From NCBI RefSeq assembly GCF_001612965.1, contig NZ_BDBL01000041.1, positions 22,775 to 86,774 of the forward strand: a stretch of 64,000 nucleotides of DNA, read 5' to 3'. The first letter of the stretch is position 1, and every line of letters starts with the position of its first letter. This document shows positions 7,658 to 16,426 of the stretch, piece after piece. The notes beneath the pieces were generated by a model. It ran no database searches and was not told the DNA's origin. It was given only the letters and a program-made list of their open reading frames with translations. The translations under genes were made by a program, and so were the position numbers. The stretch is from Nocardia kruczakiae NBRC 101016. GTDB taxonomy: Bacteria > Actinomycetota > Actinomycetes > Mycobacteriales > Mycobacteriaceae.

Positions 7658-10150
7658 TCAGAACCAGCTCTTGGCGCGGATCGCGTTCGCCAGATCCACC
7701 AGCGCGTACCGGTGCGTGCGGCCCGGAGCGGTGCGTGCCAGTGCGCGCAGCCCGGATTCGATCCCCCGGCGCAACCCGCGTTCGGTGAACGGCTGCCCGA
7801 GCAGGGTGCTGCCGGACGTCCGGGGACGGTGACCGGCCTGCAACCACGCGAGCGCGGTGCCCAGAACCAGGACCCGCAGCTGCGCGACCCGGCGTTCCGA
7901 GGCGGGCAGGGCCTGCAGCCGTGCCGCGGCGACGTGCAGGGTGGACTCCTCCAGCCGATCGGTGTCGACCTGTGCGTGTTGCGGTGTCTCGTCGTCCCCG
8001 GACTCCGAATCACCGGGCTCGGCGGGTTGTGCGGTGAGGAGTAGCAGCACCGCCGTCAGCCGCGCCTCGGTGTAGTGGCGGGAGGCGGAGGGAACCTCGT
8101 CCAGGGCCGCGACCGCGGCGGCGACCCGGCCGTCGGCGGCCAATTGCCGTGCGAGCCCGAAGGCGGCGCTGACCACGCCGCGGTCGGTCCGCCACACCGT
8201 GGCGTAGAACTTCTCGGCGCACTGCCGCCACTGCGCGGGATCGGGCGAATCCCACTGTTGCAGAACCAGTTCCGCGGTCGCGGCGATGGCGAGTTTGGGG
8301 GCGATCTCACCGGGCAGCGCGCACAGCACCGCGTCGAAACTGTCGTAGGCGCGTTCGTAGTCCTGCTCGCGCAGCGCGATCAGACCCTGGAACCAGTCGG
8401 TGCGCCAATCGTGTTCGCCCAGGTTGTCCAGCAGTTCGCGGGCCGCGGCCGGCTGGTCGAGATCGAGGTGGACGCGAACCTCGGCCAGGGTGGCCTCGGC
8501 GGCGAAACTGTCCGGCGCACCACCCGGCGCGGTCACGGCTCGCCGCCGCGCGGCCCGCACCGCGTCGAGCGCGTGTTCCGGTTCCGAGTGCGCGGTACCG
8601 GCCAGCAGCGCGGCCGACGGATCGGCCGGATCGATCAGCGGGACCGGCAGGGCGGCGGCGATATCGCGGGCGGTGAGGTGCTTGCCGCGGACCACCCCGT
8701 CGGCGTAGACATCGGTCTGGCCGATCAGCTCGTCGGTGCCGAAGCTGGTGCGCGGCGGACTGAACAGCGTCGACAGTTGCGGATGTTCGGTACCGGTCTC
8801 GGCGGCCAGGATCTCGCGCAGCACACCCGCGAGCTGGGTGGTCATCACCCGGGCCGAGGGGAACCGGCGATCCGGATCGGGATCGGTCGCGGTCAGCAGC
8901 AGCCGATGCAGGGATTCGTAGCGAGCCAGGACCGGTTCGGCATCCGGATGCGGAATGCCGTCGGTGTAGCGGCCGGCGACCATCGGGATGTTCACGGTCA
9001 GCACCGCCAGGGTGCGGCCGGCGGTGTAGAGGTCGGTAGCCGCGGTGGGACCGGTGGTGGCGATCTCGGGTGCTTGGAAACCCTTGGTGCCGTAGAGATT
9101 TCCATAGGAGTCGAACGGTGCCGTCGCACCCAGGTCGATCAGTTTCACCTGGTCCTCGGTGACCATGATGTTGTCGGGCTTGAGGTCGTTGTAGGCCAGT
9201 TCCAGCGCGTGCAGGTATTCCAGCGCGGGCAGGATCTCCAGGATGTAGGCGATCGCTTCCGGCACCGGCATCCGCTCCGGCCGCGGATGGGTGTCGAGCA
9301 GATCGCGCAGCGAACGACCGCCCACGTACTCCATGACGATGTAGCCGATCGGCGAGCCGCCGGGGCCGGGATGTTCGACGAAGTTGTGGATCTTGACGAT
9401 GCTCGGATGGGCCAGTTCGGCCAGGTATCGGCTTTCGGACACGGCGACGGCCTGTGCCTCGGCATCCCCGCCGTGCAGCAGGCCCTTCAGTACCACCCAC
9501 CGGTCGCTGACATTGCGGTCGATCGCGAGATAGATCCAGCCGAGCCCGCCGTGTGCGATGCAGCCCTGAATCTCGTACTGCCCGGCGACGCGATCGCCGG
9601 CCCGCAGGTACGGGCGGAAATCGTAGGGCGCGCCGCAGTTGTCGCAGCTGCCGACGGCCGTGGCGGCGTGCGCAGCCGTCGTGCGCCCGACCGGCCGGCC
9701 GCAGCGCCAGCAGTACCGCCGTCCCTCGGCCACCACCGGATCGGCGAGCACCGCCACCATCGGATCCAGTTGCGGCACAGTCGGAATCGGCACCAGGCCG
9801 GCGCCCAGGCGACGGACCGTGGGGCGGGAGCGGACCGTGCGTCCGCTGCGTCCGGTGGGGCGACTCGGTTCGCTCGGATACGATGAGGTGGCCGGACCGC
9901 CGGTGCCGGCCGTGGCCGCAGCGGTATCCGATGTGGTGAAAGGTGTTGCGGCCGTGGGCAGGTCGGCGCGCTGAGTCCCGTGGATGTGCCGCGTCCCATG
10001 AATCTGCCGAGGCCCGGGCGTTCTCCGGGTCTCCGGCGATTCCGGGGCGGGGCGGGCCTGTGGTGTCGTCGGACCCTCACCGGATTCCGGTGCGGGCGTG
10101 AGAGATGTCGGCGGGTACTCGGATTCGGGGAAGTCGTGGTGCTCGGACAT
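7658..10150 (-). CDS. pknG: Serine/threonine protein kinase PknG
   Basis: An 830-residue soluble kinase with the three-part PknG layout. Two CxxC(G) rubredoxin-like knuckles are at C147/C150 and C169/C172. The kinase domain starts near YEIQGCIAHGGLGWIYLA (about 192) and has the atypical catalytic loop YNDLKPDN and DLG in place of DFG. A C-terminal region carries repeated TPR-like helices (LDLDQPAAARELLDNLGEHDWR onward). In mycobacteria and corynebacteria PknG phosphorylates GarA/OdhI and so controls 2-oxoglutarate dehydrogenase and glutamate metabolism. The N-terminal tail is longer than the mycobacterial one, low in complexity, and holds threonines (FTTSDT) where autophosphorylation sites are expected, plus a small IHGTRHIHGTQ repeat. 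The ATG lies 3 bp after the glnH stop. Confidence 0.96.
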   Translation of the reverse strand: MSEHHDFPESEYPPTSLTPAPESGEGPTTPQARPAPESPETRRTPGPRQIHGTRHIHGTQRADLPTAATPFTTSDTAAATAGTGGPATSSYPSEPSRPTGRSGRTVRSRPTVRRLGAGLVPIPTVPQLDPMVAVLADPVVAEGRRYCWRCGRPVGRTTAAHAATAVGSCDNCGAPYDFRPYLRAGDRVAGQYEIQGCIAHGGLGWIYLAIDRNVSDRWVVLKGLLHGGDAEAQAVAVSESRYLAELAHPSIVKIHNFVEHPGPGGSPIGYIVMEYVGGRSLRDLLDTHPRPERMPVPEAIAYILEILPALEYLHALELAYNDLKPDNIMVTEDQVKLIDLGATAPFDSYGNLYGTKGFQAPEIATTGPTAATDLYTAGRTLAVLTVNIPMVAGRYTDGIPHPDAEPVLARYESLHRLLLTATDPDPDRRFPSARVMTTQLAGVLREILAAETGTEHPQLSTLFSPPRTSFGTDELIGQTDVYADGVVRGKHLTARDIAAALPVPLIDPADPSAALLAGTAHSEPEHALDAVRAARRRAVTAPGGAPDSFAAEATLAEVRVHLDLDQPAAARELLDNLGEHDWRTDWFQGLIALREQDYERAYDSFDAVLCALPGEIAPKLAIAATAELVLQQWDSPDPAQWRQCAEKFYATVWRTDRGVVSAAFGLARQLAADGRVAAAVAALDEVPSASRHYTEARLTAVLLLLTAQPAEPGDSESGDDETPQHAQVDTDRLEESTLHVAAARLQALPASERRVAQLRVLVLGTALAWLQAGHRPRTSGSTLLGQPFTERGLRRGIESGLRALARTAPGRTHRYALVDLANAIRAKSWF

Positions 10151-10153
10151 GGA

Positions 10154-11125
10154 TCAGTCCCGATAGGTCGGTTCCGGCGGTCCGGCCGCGGGACCCAGCG
10201 CGGGCGCCAGCCAATGCTGATAGAGCCGATCCCAGGTGCCGTCGGTGCGCAACCGCTGCAGGGTGGCGTTCACGAATCGGACCATATCGTCGTTGCCCTT
10301 CGGAACGCCGACGCCGTACGGCTCGTCACTGAGGGCGGGGCCCACCACCTCGGCGTAAGGGTCCTGCGCCGCCAGCCCGGCGAGCAGCGCGTCGTCGGTG
10401 CTGATCGCGTCGACCTGCCGCTGCTGCAATACCACCAGGCAGTCCGCCCAGGTCGGCACCGTCATGATCGCGGCCGTCGGCTGGATGTGCCGAATCCGGT
10501 CGAGCGAGGTGGTGCCGCCCACCGCGCAGACCCGCTTACCGGCCAGATCCGCCATCGAATTGATGCCGGATCCCTTCACCGCCAGGACGCGCTGATGCGA
10601 CATCAGGTAGGTGGTGGAGAAATCGACGCGCTGGCGTCGGTCGCAGGTGATCGTCATGGTCTTCACCACGACGTCGACGCTGTGATCCTGCAGCGCCCGT
10701 TCACGATCCGCCGAACCGAGGATCCGGTATTCGATGCGGCGCGGATCGCCGAACAGATCGCGCGCGATCTCGGCGGCGACGTCGACGTCGAAGCCGGCGA
10801 GGGTGCCGCTGATCGGATCGCGGAAGCTGAACAGATTGCTGCCGGGGTCCAGTCCGACCAGCAATCGCCCGCGCGCGCGGACGGCGTCGAGGGCGGGCCC
10901 GTGATCGGCGCCGGGACGCAGGCTGGCGGTGGGATTCCCGCATTGCGGTTCGAGGCCGGGCTCGGGTGCCGACTGTGGTTGTGTCACAACGGCGTTGGCG
11001 GGCAGTGGCGGTTCGGTGTAAGTGCCGCCGCCGCCGGTGCGCGGGGTGCTCGGCGCACCGCCGCAGCCGCCGGCCAGCAGGGCCGATGCCGCCAATGCCG
11101 CTGCCGCGACCCGCCTCGCCCTCAT
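10154..11125 (-). CDS. glnH: Glutamine/glutamate-binding lipoprotein GlnH
   Basis: A 323-residue periplasmic solute-binding protein. The ATG at 11125 overlaps the glnX stop (ATGA), followed by a short signal peptide (MRARRVAAAALAASALLAGG) and a cysteine. The lipobox is imperfect (AGGC). The mature part has the family-3 binding fold: GRLLVGLDPGSNLFSFRDP, GTLAGFDVDVAAEIARDLFG, VDVVVKTMTITCDRRQRVDFSTTYL and GKRVCAVGGTTSLDRI. In mycobacteria GlnH binds aspartate or glutamate and signals through GlnX to PknG rather than serving a permease. The three genes are adjacent here and no permease is present, which supports the same role. Confidence 0.93.
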   Translation of the reverse strand: MRARRVAAAALAASALLAGGCGGAPSTPRTGGGGTYTEPPLPANAVVTQPQSAPEPGLEPQCGNPTASLRPGADHGPALDAVRARGRLLVGLDPGSNLFSFRDPISGTLAGFDVDVAAEIARDLFGDPRRIEYRILGSADRERALQDHSVDVVVKTMTITCDRRQRVDFSTTYLMSHQRVLAVKGSGINSMADLAGKRVCAVGGTTSLDRIRHIQPTAAIMTVPTWADCLVVLQQRQVDAISTDDALLAGLAAQDPYAEVVGPALSDEPYGVGVPKGNDDMVRFVNATLQRLRTDGTWDRLYQHWLAPALGPAAGPPEPTYRD

Positions 11126-12471
11126 CGATACTCCCTCAGACGCGGCCACAGCCCGGCCACCACGAACACCGCCGCCAGCGCGGCCAGGGTGAGTGCGCCC
11201 GGCGCCAGGAAATCCAGCGACCGCGCGGCATCGGATATCTCCCCGCGCAACGTATTCCGCGTTTCACCCATCCCGGCGGCGAGCGCGCTGTCGAGGGTGT
11301 CGACCGCCGCGCTGGCCTGCGCCGGATCCGCGCCGATCGCCACCACGGTGGCGGCCGGGAAATCGCCGCGGCCCAGCGCGTCGTTCATCCGCTGGTGGGC
11401 CGAACGCCAACGACCCAGTGCCGCATGGGCATTGCGCACATCGTCGGCACCCGGTGCGCCGCCCGGATAGTTGGTGAGCAGATCGTCGAGCCGCGCGGTG
11501 GCGGTGTCGTAGGTGTGGTCGTAGTCGCCGCTGGCATCGCGGCGCACCAATTTCAGCGTCTCCGCCGCCCGCGCCTGCTGGGCCAGGATGCGGCTCTCGG
11601 TCAGCTGGGCGCCCGGTACCGCGCCGTCGTCGCGTCCCGAGGTGGTCGCCACCGCCGAGAACGATCCGGCGATCACCGTCCAGGCCAGCAGGATCAGCAG
11701 AACGCCGGAGGCCACCAGCAGACCGGGGTTGAGCACCCGATGCCAGCGCCGGGCCAGATAGAACTGTGCCGCCACCAGTGCGGCGAGTGTCAGGATCGGC
11801 AGCACGATCGCCGCCCACGGCGGCCGCACGTGCTGGCGCTGGGTCGCCGCGATCGCCGCGGAGCGGTGCTCCTGCAATTCCTGCGCGGTCGGAAGCATGG
11901 TGGTCTGCATGAGATTCGACGCCTCGCTCTGATAGGCGGCGCCGACGGGATGGCCTTCGCGATTGTTGGCGCGCGCGGTCTCGATGAGCCCGGTGTAGAC
12001 CGGTAGTTCGGTGGCCACACCGGTGCGCAGCCGGGTGTCGGCATCGGGGGTGACCGAGCCGGGCGTGCCGGCGTTGTCGGACTGGGCCACGAGTTCCGCC
12101 GCTGCCTCCCCGACCGCCTGGTCGTAGCGATCGCGCACCGGTTTCGGCTCCAGCCCCCCGGAGATGAAGGCGGTGCCGGCGGCGGCGTCGGCCACCGACA
12201 GCGAGGTGTAGAGATGCTGTGCGGAATTGGCGTCCGGTTCGGCCTCGTCCAGCAGATAGTCCAGGGCGTGCTGGCGGTGGCCCACCTCTCCGGAGGTGAC
12301 GGCGCCGGCGATCAGGCACAGCCCGAGCAGTAACAGGCCCAGCGCGATCAGCCGCGCGGGGGACGAGCGCGCGAACGCGCGGACATCGGTCGCGTCGAGC
12401 CGGCTGCGCACGGCGGCAGCCGCGGCCCGCGGGGACAGCTCGTCGAGCTGCGAATGCCCGATTCGAGCCAT
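11122..12471 (-). CDS. glnX: Membrane sensor protein GlnX
   Basis: A 449-residue membrane protein, the first gene of the glnX-glnH-pknG operon. The ATG at 12471 is preceded by an excellent GGAGGTGGGC site. Four hydrophobic segments are visible: LIALGLLLLGLCLIAGAV near residue 42, AAIVLPILTLAALVAAQFY in the middle, LLVASGVLLILLAWTVIAG soon after, and LAPGALTLAALAAVFVVAGL at the C-terminus. The loops between the first and second, and between the third and fourth, are helical and probably periplasmic. From mycobacterial work, GlnX relays GlnH ligand binding to PknG. A longer start at 12501 lacks a ribosome site. Confidence 0.88.
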   Translation of the reverse strand: MARIGHSQLDELSPRAAAAAVRSRLDATDVRAFARSSPARLIALGLLLLGLCLIAGAVTSGEVGHRQHALDYLLDEAEPDANSAQHLYTSLSVADAAAGTAFISGGLEPKPVRDRYDQAVGEAAAELVAQSDNAGTPGSVTPDADTRLRTGVATELPVYTGLIETARANNREGHPVGAAYQSEASNLMQTTMLPTAQELQEHRSAAIAATQRQHVRPPWAAIVLPILTLAALVAAQFYLARRWHRVLNPGLLVASGVLLILLAWTVIAGSFSAVATTSGRDDGAVPGAQLTESRILAQQARAAETLKLVRRDASGDYDHTYDTATARLDDLLTNYPGGAPGADDVRNAHAALGRWRSAHQRMNDALGRGDFPAATVVAIGADPAQASAAVDTLDSALAAGMGETRNTLRGEISDAARSLDFLAPGALTLAALAAVFVVAGLWPRLREYR

Positions 12472-12526
12472 GCCCACCTCCGTTCGTTCAGCGGGTTGCA
12501 TTGTGCGGACTGAGCTTATTGTGGTC

Positions 12527-12536
12527 GTACCGGTAC
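12527..12536. promoter_or_regulatory. Palindrome in the glnX/mutT3 divergent promoter region
   Basis: GTACCGGTAC is a perfect 10-bp palindrome between the divergent glnX and mutT3 starts, and CGGTACCG occurs again about 30 bp on. It may be an operator, but sites this short also arise by chance. Confidence 0.3.
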
Positions 12537-12616
12537 CGCCCGATATGTGTCGGTCACGACGGCGGTACCGGAGGCCGGCGGTCAGGACGCCGGCGCGGAT
12601 CGGGACGAGGCGGAGC

Positions 12617-13288
12617 ATGCGCGGTGACGGAGACGGCTTCTTGGAAAGCCCCGATGGGACGCGGCAGTGGGGCCTGTTCGGGGCCGCCGGACTGCTGCTG
12701 CGGGCGCCCCGGCAGGGCGGCGGCGCGTTGGTGCTGCTGCAACACCGGGCGCCGTGGAGCCATCAGGGCGGAACGTGGGCGCTGCCCGGTGGTGCACGCG
12801 ACAGTCATGAGACCAGCGTGCACGCTGCGGTCCGTGAGGCGCAGGAAGAAGCCGGAATCGATCCGGAGGCGGTCCGGGTGCGCGGCAGCCGGGTGACGAG
12901 TACCGCGGACTCCGGCTGGACCTACACCACCGTGGTGGCCGATGTGTCGGAAACCTTGGCGACCACCGCGAATCGCGAAAGCGCGGAGTTGGCGTGGGTC
13001 CCCGAGGAGGAGGTCGACGCGCGGCCGCTGCATCCCGGATTCGCCGTCGCGTGGCCCGGGCTGCGGGCGGCCGCGGCCCGGCTCGAACTGGACGGACTCG
13101 CCGAGGCGGCCGCCATCGCGGCGGTGCTGCCGCGCACGATCGACCTCGCCGATCGGGGCTTCCTGTGGCTCGATACGCACGATGCCGCCGCGCCGACCGC
13201 CCGGATCGCGCAGCGCGAGAACGGATCCGGTGGGTACGCGCGGTCCGAGGAAACACTGGTGCTGACCCTGGACCAGGTACTGGACTGA
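12617..13288 (+). CDS. mutT3: Nudix hydrolase MutT3
   Basis: A 223-residue Nudix hydrolase. The full Nudix box GX5EX7REUXEEXGU is present from G59 to I81 (E65, R73, E74, E77, E78, G80). The flanking HRAPWSHQGGTWALPGG is typical of the mycobacterial MutT3 group, which removes oxidised nucleotides such as 8-oxo-dGTP. The ATG at 12617 gives a length near the mycobacterial 217 residues. A longer in-frame reading from 12296 would overlap glnX and is rejected. It is convergent with thiE. Confidence 0.88.
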   Translation: MRGDGDGFLESPDGTRQWGLFGAAGLLLRAPRQGGGALVLLQHRAPWSHQGGTWALPGGARDSHETSVHAAVREAQEEAGIDPEAVRVRGSRVTSTADSGWTYTTVVADVSETLATTANRESAELAWVPEEEVDARPLHPGFAVAWPGLRAAAARLELDGLAEAAAIAAVLPRTIDLADRGFLWLDTHDAAAPTARIAQRENGSGGYARSEETLVLTLDQVLD

Positions 13289-13303
13289 ACGCAATATGTG
13301 AAT

Positions 13304-13330
13304 AGCCGTGTCCTCCCCATGTGAACGGCT
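13304..13330. terminator. Weak hairpin between convergent mutT3 and thiE
   Basis: AGCCGT (13304-13309) and ACGGCT (13325-13330) form a 6-bp stem with a long loop in the 47-bp convergent gap. It is a possible bidirectional terminator. Confidence 0.3.
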
Positions 13331-13335
13331 GTGGA

Positions 13336-14013
13336 TCAGTTCGCCGCGTTCTCCAGCAACCGCTGTTTGAGTTCGCGGGCGGCGGCCTGCGGGTCGCGCG
13401 CCGCGGTGATGGCACGCACCACGACCACCCGGTCGGCGCCGGCCGCGAGCACCTCCGGCAGGCGATCGCGGTCGATCCCGCCGATCGCGAACCACGGCCG
13501 GGTCGGATGCGACTCCGCGGTCGAGCGCACCAACTCGAGCCCCGCCGCGGTGCGGCCCGGTTTGGTCGGCGTATTCCACACCGGCCCGGTGCAGAAGTAG
13601 TCGATGTGCTCGTCGACGACCGCGAGCCCGGCCTGGTTGCGATTGTGGGTGGACCGGCCGATCACCACATCCGGCCCGACGATCCGGCGGGCGTACCAGG
13701 GCGGCAGATCGCCCTGGCCCAGATGCAGCACATCGGCGCCGGCGGCCAGCGCGATATCGGCGCGATCGTTGACCGCGACGAGCGCGCCGTGGCGGCGGGC
13801 CGCGGCCTTCAGTTCGGCCAGCGCGCCGAGTTCGGCGCCGGCCTCGAGCGGCCCGAACTTCGCCTCGCCGGCCGAACCCTTGTCGCGCAGCTGGATGATG
13901 TCGACACCACCGGAGAGCGCCGCTTCGGCGAATGCGGCCAGATCACCGGTATCGCGCCGGGCGTCGGTGCACAGGTAGAGCCGGGCCGAGGCCAGGCGTT
14001 CGCGCGGTGCCAT
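13336..14013 (-). CDS. thiE: Thiamine-phosphate synthase
   Basis: A 225-residue ThiE, joining HMP-pyrophosphate and thiazole phosphate to thiamine phosphate. Landmarks are ARLYLCTDARRDTGD, GGVDIIQLRDKGS (phosphate-binding Arg/Asp/Lys), AVNDRADIALAAGADVLHLGQGDLP, IGRSTHN, DYFCTGPVWNTPTKPG and WFAIGGI. The ATG at 14013 is chosen because family similarity begins there. A GTG at 14040 would add nine residues, and neither start has a clear ribosome site. The gene is divergent from thiO across 174 bp, and I found no TPP riboswitch in that interval. Confidence 0.93.
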   Translation of the reverse strand: MAPRERLASARLYLCTDARRDTGDLAAFAEAALSGGVDIIQLRDKGSAGEAKFGPLEAGAELGALAELKAAARRHGALVAVNDRADIALAAGADVLHLGQGDLPPWYARRIVGPDVVIGRSTHNRNQAGLAVVDEHIDYFCTGPVWNTPTKPGRTAAGLELVRSTAESHPTRPWFAIGGIDRDRLPEVLAAGADRVVVVRAITAARDPQAAARELKQRLLENAAN

Positions 14014-14187
14014 CGGGCGTTGCGGTTGGGACGGTTGCACGGCTTCGACCGTAGCCGCGCTACCGTGGAGAGGCGAAACAAGAGGGCATTCCCGCAGCGA
14101 TGGCGGCCGCGCGGGAACGCCGATTTCCCGGTGCCGGCCTGGCACGGCACGGTCCGTGCGAGTCCGGGACCCGAGCGAGGTGGAGTG

Positions 14188-15282
14188 ATGCGAAGTCTGG
14201 CCGTCGTGGGTGGGGGTGTGATCGGTCTGGCGGTGGCCCGGCGGGCCGCCGAACAGGGCTGGTCGGTGACGATTCTCGATCCCGGTGTGGGCTCCGGCGC
14301 GTCCTGGGTCGCGGGCGGCATGCTCGCTCCTCTCTCGGAGGGCTGGCCCGGTGAGGACGACCTGCTCGAATTCGGCGCGGCATCGCTGCGGCGCTGGCCG
14401 GAATTCGGCGCCCGGCTGCGGGAGGCCACCGGGGTGGACGTCTTCGTGGCCCGGCAGACCCTCACCCTCGCACTGGACGCGGCCGATGCCGCCGACCTGC
14501 GCACGATCGCCGACTTCTGCGCCACCCACGGATACGCGATGCGCGTGCTCGACCGGGCCGGGGTCCGCGCGACCGAGGCCGGGCTCTCGCGCACCGTCCG
14601 GGCCGGTCTGCTGGCCGTGGACGAGCCCGCGGTGGACAATCGCCTGCTGCTCGCGGCCCTGCGCCGGGGATGTGAACAGGCCGGTGTGCACATCGATCCC
14701 ACGCCCGTCACGGCTGTGGACGAACTCGGCCACGACCGGATCGTGCTGGCCGCGGGGTCGGCCAGCGCGCGGCTGTGGGAGCTGCCGGTACGCCCGGTCA
14801 AGGGCGAGATCCTGCGGTTGCGCCGGCGCCCGGGCACCCCGCCGCCGCCGTCCTCGGTGATCCGCGCGCGGGTGCACGGCCGGCCGGTCTATCTGGTCCC
14901 GCGCGCCGACGGCCTGGTGGTCGGCGCCACCCAGTACGAGGCCGGATTCGACACCACCGTGACCGTGGCCGGGGTCCGTGATCTGATCGCGGACGCGGAA
15001 GCGGTGTGGCCCGCCCTCGGCGAATACGAACTGGCTGAGGCCGCCGCGGGCGGACGTCCCGGCACCCCCGACAATCTGCCGCTGATCGGATGGCTCTCGG
15101 ATCGGGTGATCGCCGCCACCGGGCACGGGCGCAACGGCATCCTCGGCGTACCGATCACCGTCGATGCGGTGGCGGCGCTGCTGGCAGACGACGTCCTCGC
15201 CGAGGCGAAGGCCGCCGACCCACACCGGTTCGCCACCGCCGAAACCGCTACTCCCGCATCATCATCAGGAGGTAACCAGTGA
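14188..15282 (+). CDS. thiO: Glycine oxidase ThiO
   Basis: A 364-residue DAO-type FAD oxidase, first gene of thiO-thiS-thiG. It begins MRSLAVVGGGVIGLAVARRAAEQG, a Rossmann dinucleotide site within the first 20 residues. Further on are GSGASWVAGGMLAP, RPVKGEILRLR, YLVPRADGLVVGATQYE and a C-terminal TGHGRNGILGVPIT segment typical of ThiO. It oxidises glycine to the imine used by ThiG for thiazole synthesis. GAGG lies 7-8 nt before the ATG. The stop overlaps the thiS GTG by four bases, indicating translational coupling. Confidence 0.93.
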   Translation: MRSLAVVGGGVIGLAVARRAAEQGWSVTILDPGVGSGASWVAGGMLAPLSEGWPGEDDLLEFGAASLRRWPEFGARLREATGVDVFVARQTLTLALDAADAADLRTIADFCATHGYAMRVLDRAGVRATEAGLSRTVRAGLLAVDEPAVDNRLLLAALRRGCEQAGVHIDPTPVTAVDELGHDRIVLAAGSASARLWELPVRPVKGEILRLRRRPGTPPPPSSVIRARVHGRPVYLVPRADGLVVGATQYEAGFDTTVTVAGVRDLIADAEAVWPALGEYELAEAAAGGRPGTPDNLPLIGWLSDRVIAATGHGRNGILGVPITVDAVAALLADDVLAEAKAADPHRFATAETATPASSSGGNQ

Positions 15283-15515
15283 CCGCGCAACCGAGTTCCG
15301 CGTCCCCATCGATTCCCGTCGGCGTCACGGTGAACGGCACCGAGCACGTCTTCGCGGAGCCGCTCACCGTCCGGGAACTGCTCGAGCGCCTGGAACTGCC
15401 GTGCCGCGGCGTGGCCCTGGCGGTGGACGGTTCACTGTTCCCGAAGTCGCGGTGGGACGAGCCGGTCGGCCGGGGCTGGGAGATCGAGGTCCTGACGGCG
15501 GTGCAGGGTGGCTGA
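15279..15515 (+). CDS. thiS: Sulfur carrier protein ThiS
   Basis: A 78-residue ubiquitin-like sulfur carrier. The C-terminus VLTAVQGG ends in the Gly-Gly that is adenylated and thiocarboxylated to donate sulfur to the thiazole ring. The GTG at 15279 follows a strong AGGAGGTAA site and overlaps the thiO stop. The N-terminal 12 or so residues are longer than in many ThiS proteins. The end overlaps the thiG start by 8 bp. Confidence 0.92.
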   Translation: MTAQPSSASPSIPVGVTVNGTEHVFAEPLTVRELLERLELPCRGVALAVDGSLFPKSRWDEPVGRGWEIEVLTAVQGG

Positions 15516-16293
15516 CATTCCGGGCACAGACTCGCGGCCGGTCGAGCCGCTGCGGATCGCCGATCGCGAATTCGGCTCCCGGCTGATCATGGGCACCGGC
15601 GGCGCGGAGAACCTGGCGGTGCTCGAGGAGGCGCTGGTCGCCTCCGGTACCGAATTGACCACGGTCGCCATGCGCCGTATCGACGCCGCGGGCGGAACGG
15701 GCGTGCTCGATCTGCTCAAACGCCTCGATATCGCCCCGCTGCCCAATACCGCCGGTTGCCGCACCGCGGCCGAGGCGGTCCTCACCGCACAGCTGGCGCG
15801 CGAGGCACTGGATACCGAGTGGGTGAAACTCGAGGTCATCGCCGACGAACGCACCCTGCTGCCGGATGCCATCGAATTGGTCGCGGCCGCAGAGCAATTG
15901 GTCGACGACGGCTTCGTGGTGCTGCCCTACACCACCGACGATCCGGTCCTCGCGCGCCGCTTGGAGGATGCCGGTTGTGCCGCGGTCATGCCGCTCGGTT
16001 CGCCGATCGGTACCGGGCTGGGCATCGGCAATCCGCACAATATAGAGATGATCGTCGAGGCCGCCGGGGTTCCGGTCGTGCTGGACGCGGGAATCGGCAC
16101 GGCGAGCGACGCCGCGCTGGCGATGGAACTGGGCTGTTCGGCCGTCCTGCTGGCCACCGCCGTCACCCGGGCCCGGCATCCGGCCCGGATGGCGACGGCG
16201 ATGGCCGCCGCGGTGCAGGCCGGTCACCTGGCCCGCCACGCCGGGCGCATCCCCAAGCGGTTCTGGGCCCAGGCTTCCTCCCCCGCGGTGTGA
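15508..16293 (+). CDS. thiG: Thiazole synthase ThiG
   Basis: A 261-residue TIM-barrel thiazole synthase. K107 in TEWVKLEV is the expected Schiff-base lysine for deoxyxylulose phosphate. Other family segments are LIMGTGGAENL, LPNTAGCRTAAEAVLTA, VMPLGSPIGTGLGIGNP and VVLDAGIGTASDAALAMELGC. The GTG at 15508 lies inside thiS, so the two genes are translationally coupled. It is the last gene of the thiOSG operon and is followed by a hairpin. Confidence 0.95.
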   Translation: MADIPGTDSRPVEPLRIADREFGSRLIMGTGGAENLAVLEEALVASGTELTTVAMRRIDAAGGTGVLDLLKRLDIAPLPNTAGCRTAAEAVLTAQLAREALDTEWVKLEVIADERTLLPDAIELVAAAEQLVDDGFVVLPYTTDDPVLARRLEDAGCAAVMPLGSPIGTGLGIGNPHNIEMIVEAAGVPVVLDAGIGTASDAALAMELGCSAVLLATAVTRARHPARMATAMAAAVQAGHLARHAGRIPKRFWAQASSPAV

Positions 16294-16333
16294 ACACGGG
16301 GATGTCCCCAGGTCGCGGCTGGGTGAGCCCACC

Positions 16334-16350
16334 GGGACCCTAGGGGTCCC
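16334..16350 (+). terminator. Hairpin after thiG
   Basis: GGGACCC-TAG-GGGTCCC is a perfect 7-bp stem with a 3-nt loop, 40 bp after the thiG stop. It is a good candidate terminator of the thiOSG operon. Confidence 0.5.
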
Positions 16351-16351
16351 C

Positions 16352-16367
16352 TCATCCTCGAGGATGA
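16352..16367. promoter_or_regulatory. Perfect 16-bp palindrome upstream of the ABC exporter
   Basis: TCATCCTCGAGGATGA is a perfect palindrome with no spacer, one base after the previous hairpin and 60 bp before the ABC ATPase start. The position suits an operator for the exporter operon. It could instead be part of a double terminator. No regulator gene is adjacent. Confidence 0.4.
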
Positions 16368-16426
16368 CCGGACTCGCGACCTGTGAGCGATGGTCGCGTG
16401 CCCTTTTCTCGGGGAGACTGGTGCCC

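Noticed and set aside
6346..8013. A 555-codon minus-strand open frame across ackA and the pknG end
   Set aside because: It is the antisense of clear acetate kinase coding sequence, has no family motif, and is a product of GC-rich codon bias. Many such shadows exist, for example 4338-5789, 22702-24345 and 41488-43596.
14014..14187. A TPP riboswitch in the thiE/thiO divergent region
   Set aside because: Neither the CTGAGA block nor the ACCTGA...GG-TAATGCC block is present on either strand.
14014..15225. A long N-terminal extension that would make ThiE 629 residues
   Set aside because: The extra 404 codons are antisense to thiO and show no domain. ThiE similarity begins at the ATG at 14013.
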